Assembly: GCF_021531915.1 (NCBI RefSeq)
Contig: NZ_JAFBIV010000011.1
Span: 1 to 64,000, forward strand
Length of the DNA: 64,000 bases
Direction: 5' to 3'
Origin: Oscillibacter valericigenes
GTDB taxonomy: Bacteria > Bacillota > Clostridia > Oscillospirales > Oscillospiraceae
Below are positions 60,531 through 64,000 of the stretch, one piece after another. The stretch's first letter is position 1. Every line of letters begins with the position of its first letter. The notes under the pieces were generated by a model. It ran no database searches and was not told the origin of the DNA. It saw nothing but the letters and a program-made list of their open reading frames with translations. The position numbers were made by a program, and so were the translations under genes.

Positions 60531-61361
60531 ATGAGAGCAGACGGAACACGGGTCAAGGAGCTTACCCCCATCGTGCAGGCCCTGCCCTATATCATGCCAA
60601 AGCGCTTCGACGCCATGAACTGGGCCAGCGACTCTGTAGACGAAGAGATCATGAAGACCTTCATCCGCCAGAAACGGCGGGAGGGTCACCGGGTGACCCA
60701 CATGAGCGTCCTGATCGCCGCCTACTACAAGGCGGCACTGGAGAATCCCAAGGTGAACTATTTCATCATGAACCGGAAGGTGTACAAGCGGAACCACTTC
60801 TGCGTCAGCTTCGTGATCCTCAAGACCCGGGCGGACGGCACCCCCGACGAGACCACCCTGAAAATTTACCTGAACCCCGAGGACGACGTGTTCACCATCA
60901 GCCAGCGCATCCAGGAGCACATTGACCGGAACATGGAAGCCGTCCATAACAACAGCACGGATAAATTTGCCAACATCGCCTTCTCCATCCCGGGATTGGC
61001 GCGGTTTGTGTTCTGGCTAGCTTACCACCTGGATCTCCATGGCCTGCTGCCGAAGAAGATCATCGACCTGAGCCCCTTCCATACCAGCCTGTTCATCACA
61101 AATCTGGCTTCCATCAACACCAGCTATATTTTCCACCATTGCTATGAGTTCGGCACCACCAGTGTCTTTGTCTGCATGGGCAAGCCGGTGAAGGACCCCT
61201 TCGCACCGGAGGGCACTCACAGGAAGCGGATGCCCCTGGGCGTGGTGATGGACGAGCGCATTGCCACCGGTATCGAGTACTCCCGCTTCTTCGCGGCCTT
61301 TGAGCGGTATCTGAAGAAGCCGGAGCTGCTGGAGACCCGCCTGGACGGCAAGGCGGAGTAA
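60531..61361 (+). CDS. Soluble CAT/E2-fold protein lacking the catalytic His
   Basis: A 276-residue protein related to the C-terminal domain of the protein at 6590-8008. Shared stretches include HMSVLIAAYYKAALENPKVN near residue 60, LSPFHTSLFITNLASINTSY and VMDERIATGIEYSRFFAAFE. The last aligns with the E2 motif DHRxxDG, but His is Glu and Asp is Thr, so the normal transferase chemistry is not possible at this site. One hydrophobic patch (ARFVFWLAYHLDLHGLL) is too short and mixed for a clear membrane helix. It is followed by the ClC gene after 12 bases. Function unknown. Confidence 0.72.
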   Translation: MRADGTRVKELTPIVQALPYIMPKRFDAMNWASDSVDEEIMKTFIRQKRREGHRVTHMSVLIAAYYKAALENPKVNYFIMNRKVYKRNHFCVSFVILKTRADGTPDETTLKIYLNPEDDVFTISQRIQEHIDRNMEAVHNNSTDKFANIAFSIPGLARFVFWLAYHLDLHGLLPKKIIDLSPFHTSLFITNLASINTSYIFHHCYEFGTTSVFVCMGKPVKDPFAPEGTHRKRMPLGVVMDERIATGIEYSRFFAAFERYLKKPELLETRLDGKAE

Positions 61362-61373
61362 GGGGGCATTCTC

Positions 61374-62693
61374 TTGAAACGCGAAACCTCGTTCCCGGGG
61401 TGGCTGTCCCACATCGGGCTGTACATCCGTGCGCTGGCCAAGTGGCTGGCGCTGGCGGCGGTGATCGGCGCCCTCTGCGGCGTCATCGGCTCCGCCTTTC
61501 ACATCGGCGTCCACCACGCCACAGAACTGCGGAGGGAGTACCCCTGGCTGCTGTGGTGCCTGCCCCTGCTGGGCCTTGTGATCGTGGGATTTTACAAGCT
61601 GACGAAGACGGAGGGCCAAGGAACCAACGATATCATTGACGTGGTCAGTCGGGGCAAGGGCCTGTCCCTTTGGCTGCTGCCCGCCATCTTCCTGGGCACG
61701 GTGCTGACGCATCTGGGCGGCGGCTCCGCCGGCCGGGAGGGCGCGGCCCTCCAGATGGGCGGCACCATCGGCTACCATACCGGCCGCCTGTTCCGGCTGG
61801 ATGACCGGGATATGCGCACCGCTACCATGGCAGGCATGGCAGCCTTTTTCTCCGCCCTGTTTGGCACGCCCCTGGCGGCCACGGTATTTGCAATGGTGGT
61901 CATCAGCATCGGCGTTATGTACCACGCAGCCTTCATCCCCTGCCTGACAGCCTCTCTGGTAGCTTTCGGTGTCTCTCTGATGATGGGGGTAGAGCCTACC
62001 CGCTTCACGGTGGGTATGCCTGCCCTGGAGGTGGGACTGCTGCTGCGGGTGGCGGTGCTGGCAGTGCTGTGCGCCCTGGTGTCCGTCCTGTTCTGCCGGA
62101 CCATCCACTTTGCGGAGCACCAGATGCAAAAGCGCATCTCCAACGCCTGGGTCCGGGTTGTGGTCGGCGGTGTGGCCATTGTGGCGCTGACCTACCTCTG
62201 CGGCACCACGGATTATAACGGCGCCGGCATGGACGTGGTCACTGCCGCCGTGGAGCAGGGGATTGCCCGCCCGGAGGCATTCCTGCTGAAGCTGCTGTTC
62301 ACCGCCGTCACCCTGTCCGCCGGATTCAAGGGCGGCGAGGTGGTGCCCTCCTTCTTCGTGGGAGCCACCTTTGGGTGTGTGGTGGGCCCACTGCTGGGGA
62401 TTCCCTCCGGGTTTGCGGCGGCTCTGGGCCTGATCGGCGTGTTCTGCGGCGCCACCAACTGCCCCATTGCTTCCATTTTCCTGGCGGTAGAGCTGTTCGG
62501 CGACGGCGGATTGCTGTACTTCGCCCTGGTCTGCGGCGTCAGCTACATGCTCTCTGGCTATAACGGCCTTTACTCCAGCCAGACCATTCTGTATTCCAAG
62601 CTGAAGGCGGAGTACATCAACGTCCACACCAATGCCTACCATGCAGGAGACCCCCATGCGGCCCCGCCTACCAAAGGCAGCGTAAAGGAATAA
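61374..62693 (+). CDS. ClC-family chloride channel or antiporter
   Basis: A 439-residue membrane protein with more than ten helices. The gating-glutamate region reads GGGSAGREGAALQMGGTIG (Glu of GREGP kept), and later motifs include AGFKGGEVVPSFFVGATFGC and GVFCGATNCPIASIFLAVEL. ClC proteins move chloride, fluoride or other anions; the motif does not settle which. The start is TTG at 61374, about eight bases after AAGGGGG. It forms a unit with the acyltransferase-fold gene upstream. Confidence 0.9.
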   Translation: MKRETSFPGWLSHIGLYIRALAKWLALAAVIGALCGVIGSAFHIGVHHATELRREYPWLLWCLPLLGLVIVGFYKLTKTEGQGTNDIIDVVSRGKGLSLWLLPAIFLGTVLTHLGGGSAGREGAALQMGGTIGYHTGRLFRLDDRDMRTATMAGMAAFFSALFGTPLAATVFAMVVISIGVMYHAAFIPCLTASLVAFGVSLMMGVEPTRFTVGMPALEVGLLLRVAVLAVLCALVSVLFCRTIHFAEHQMQKRISNAWVRVVVGGVAIVALTYLCGTTDYNGAGMDVVTAAVEQGIARPEAFLLKLLFTAVTLSAGFKGGEVVPSFFVGATFGCVVGPLLGIPSGFAAALGLIGVFCGATNCPIASIFLAVELFGDGGLLYFALVCGVSYMLSGYNGLYSSQTILYSKLKAEYINVHTNAYHAGDPHAAPPTKGSVKE

Positions 62694-62697
62694 AAGA

Positions 62698-62747
62698 AAA
62701 CCTCCCGTGGCAAACTGTCCGCAACAGACTTTGCCCCGGGAGGTTTT
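62698..62747 (+). terminator. Terminator whose 3' arm carries the next gene's ribosome binding site
   Basis: AACCTCCCGTGGCAAA pairs with TTTGCCCCGGGAGGTT, followed by TTTT. The GGGAGG of the 3' arm is the only ribosome binding site for the DUF421 ATG at 62750. Confidence 0.85.
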
Positions 62748-62749
62748 TT

Positions 62750-63454
62750 ATGGGAGAACTACTGAACCAGGTCGGTATGACAGGACTGACCACCCTGCTG
62801 TCCATCGTGGTCATCTTTTTACTGGCGAAGCTCATGGGCACCAAGCAGGTGTCCCAGATGACCATGTTCGACTATGTGGTGGGCATCACCATCGGCTCCA
62901 TCGCGGCGGAGCTGGCCACAGAGCTGGAGGAGCCTGCCAAGCCCCTGACAGCCCTGATCCTGTACGGCCTGATCGCCGTGCTGATCTCAGTGCTGACCAA
63001 CAAATCCATCAAGGTGCGGACCATGGTGACGGGCAAGCCCCTGATCCTGCTGGAAAACGGCGTCATCTACCGGGAAAACCTGAAAAAAGCACGGTTGGAC
63101 CTGAACGAATTTCTGACCTACTGCCGCATCGGCGGATGGTTCGACCTGAACCAGCTGCAGTCAGCGGTGCTGGAGCACAACGGGGTGGTCAGCTTCCTGC
63201 CCAAGGAGACGGACCGCCCCGCCACGCCCACGGACCTGAATTTGAATCCCAAACAGTCCCAGGTCCAGGTGCCCTTCGTCATGGACGGCGTCCTCCTGGC
63301 GGACAACATCCACCAGGCAGGGAAGGAGGAGAGCTGGGTGCAGCGCAGCCTCCTGCGGCAGGGCTACAAGGACGAGAAAAACGTGCTGCTGGCCCTGTGG
63401 GACGGCGGCGAGAAGCTGACGGTGTTCCCCATGGACCCGCTGGCAAAGCCGTAG
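62750..63454 (+). CDS. DUF421 family membrane protein (second copy)
   Basis: A 234-residue paralogue of the gene at 51539. Three membrane helices (LTTLLSIVVIFLLAKLMGTK and following) precede a cytoplasmic domain with MVTGKPLILLENGVIYRENL and LQSAVLEHNGVVSFLPKE, the family motifs. It has no DUF4363 partner. Its ATG directly follows the T run of a terminator, and the ribosome binding site is in the terminator stem, so translation depends on readthrough and on the hairpin being open. Confidence 0.85.
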   Translation: MGELLNQVGMTGLTTLLSIVVIFLLAKLMGTKQVSQMTMFDYVVGITIGSIAAELATELEEPAKPLTALILYGLIAVLISVLTNKSIKVRTMVTGKPLILLENGVIYRENLKKARLDLNEFLTYCRIGGWFDLNQLQSAVLEHNGVVSFLPKETDRPATPTDLNLNPKQSQVQVPFVMDGVLLADNIHQAGKEESWVQRSLLRQGYKDEKNVLLALWDGGEKLTVFPMDPLAKP

Positions 63455-63473
63455 GACACCATTGTTGACGCAG

Positions 63474-63512
63474 AAAGCCCCGAACGCCAAAAATCAGGCG
63501 TTCGGGGCTTTT
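63474..63512. terminator. Bidirectional terminator
   Basis: AAAGCCCCGAACGCC / GGCGTTCGGGGCTTTT between the second DUF421 gene and the convergent csaB-like gene. Confidence 0.92.
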
Positions 63513-63513
63513 A

Positions 63514-64000
63514 TCACAGCTCCAGCAGCCGACGGGCCACTTCCACGTTTTTCTGCTCCATCTCCCGCAGCCGCTTCACGGCGGCCTCCTGGGTCTCCGG
63601 ATGGGCGGACCGGGCCACCGCCTGGTCGATCATGACCTGCAGATTTTCCTCTGTCAAAGCGTCCAGGTCCGTGAACAGGTCCTGGCCGATATACCGCAGG
63701 AAAGCGGAGACCTTGGGGTCGTAGACCACGCCTGCCAGAGGAATGCCCTGTCCGGCGGCAAAGATCAGGGCGTGGAGCCGCATGGACACCACTGCCTCCA
63801 TGCGGCTGAGAGCACCAATGATGGTGCCGGCGCCGCCGGCATCGTCCAGGAAGTAGTGGGGGATATCCAGCCCCCGGGCGGCCAGCTGATTGGCGACCGG
63901 GTCCTGGTGCTTTTCCACCGCCACAAACACGGGCGTCAGGCCGTAGGTCTCATAGGCGTATCTGGCGGCCCGCCCAAACAGGGGGGCCTTTTCCTCAAAG
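63514..64000 (-). CDS. csaB: Polysaccharide pyruvyl transferase family protein CsaB, 3' part
   Basis: The C-terminal 160-odd residues of a gene that runs off the right edge of the window; the frame is open from 64000 to the stop at 63516-63514. Visible are LFGRAARYAYETYGLTPVFV, SMRLHALIFAAGQGIPLAGV and YDPKVSAFLRYIGQ, matching the C-terminal half of pyruvyl transferases. CsaB pyruvylates the secondary wall polymer to which SLH domains bind. That matches the SLH-lysozyme at 57452. Confidence 0.85.
   Translation of the reverse strand, partial: FEEKAPLFGRAARYAYETYGLTPVFVAVEKHQDPVANQLAARGLDIPHYFLDDAGGAGTIIGALSRMEAVVSMRLHALIFAAGQGIPLAGVVYDPKVSAFLRYIGQDLFTDLDALTEENLQVMIDQAVARSAHPETQEAAVKRLREMEQKNVEVARRLLEL

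Overview
This window is a gene-dense stretch of GC-rich Firmicute chromosome. It carries about 60 protein genes, most with strong AGGAGG-type ribosome binding sites and sigma-A promoters with 16-17 bp spacers. The gene set fits a strictly anaerobic, gut-type member of the Oscillospiraceae (Flavonifractor / Lawsonibacter / Oscillibacter-like): T-box leaders, a glmS ribozyme, an L10 leader, the YqeC-YqeB-SelD selenium set, DUF368 and IreB. That taxonomic placement is inference from gene content. No rRNA, tRNA, CRISPR array, transposase or phage module was seen.

Layout. 1-9.6 kb: dnaG-rpoD, an Sfp-type phosphopantetheinyl transferase, gdhA, a phosphoribosyltransferase, a membrane-anchored acyltransferase-fold protein, a split chromate-transporter pair and ruvX. 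9.7-13.4 kb: rpmG-secE-nusG-rplK-rplA, then rplJ-rplL under their own promoter and L10 leader. The block ends in a terminator, so rpoBC does not follow. 13.4-17.4 kb: DUF554, tcdA, a membrane-anchored parvulin foldase, a 6S-like RNA and a DUF1292 gene. 17.6-20.3 kb: class A PBP. 20.4-23.1 kb: yqeC-yqeB-selD. 23.1-27.3 kb: serpin lipoprotein, polysaccharide deacetylase, ketopantoate reductase-like gene and a radical SAM protein. 27.5-30.7 kb: FHA-SEDS protein plus its transpeptidase. 31-34 kb: metNIQ under a Met T-box. 34-39 kb: DUF368, a PLP lyase, a CAT-fold gene, an NlpC/P60 hydrolase and ireB. 39-43.6 kb: pheS and pheT under a Phe T-box. 43.7-49.1 kb: HTH membrane protein, nnr, lipoprotein, alr and mazF. 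49.4-54.5 kb: two unknown genes, nrdR, DUF4363/DUF421 and the glmS ribozyme with glmS. 54.5-59 kb: MerR gene, PadR with a degenerate SEDS protein, and an SLH-GH25 lysozyme. 59-64 kb: EamA transporter, a 40-residue Asn/Gln-rich peptide gene, a second acyltransferase-fold protein, a ClC channel, a second DUF421 gene and the truncated csaB.

The most unusual feature is a family of dispersed, modular, hairpin-array repeats of about 110-150 bp in the intergenic regions near 30.8, 39.1, 42.1, 48.2-48.5 and 49.1-49.4 kb. The copies keep the same order of hairpins while the stem sequences differ and still pair. At two unrelated genes, pheT and alr, an element sits directly after the stop codon and is followed by a second, diverged copy of that gene's own 3' end, including the stop. 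In the alr copies 9 of 10 differences are at third codon positions. The same elements lie between alr and mazF, where a mazE-type antitoxin gene would be expected, and a related one splits pheS from pheT.

Functionally the window is mostly translation, envelope growth (two SEDS proteins, two PBPs, alr, glmS, deacetylase, two hydrolases, lipid-carrier recycling) and their RNA-based control.
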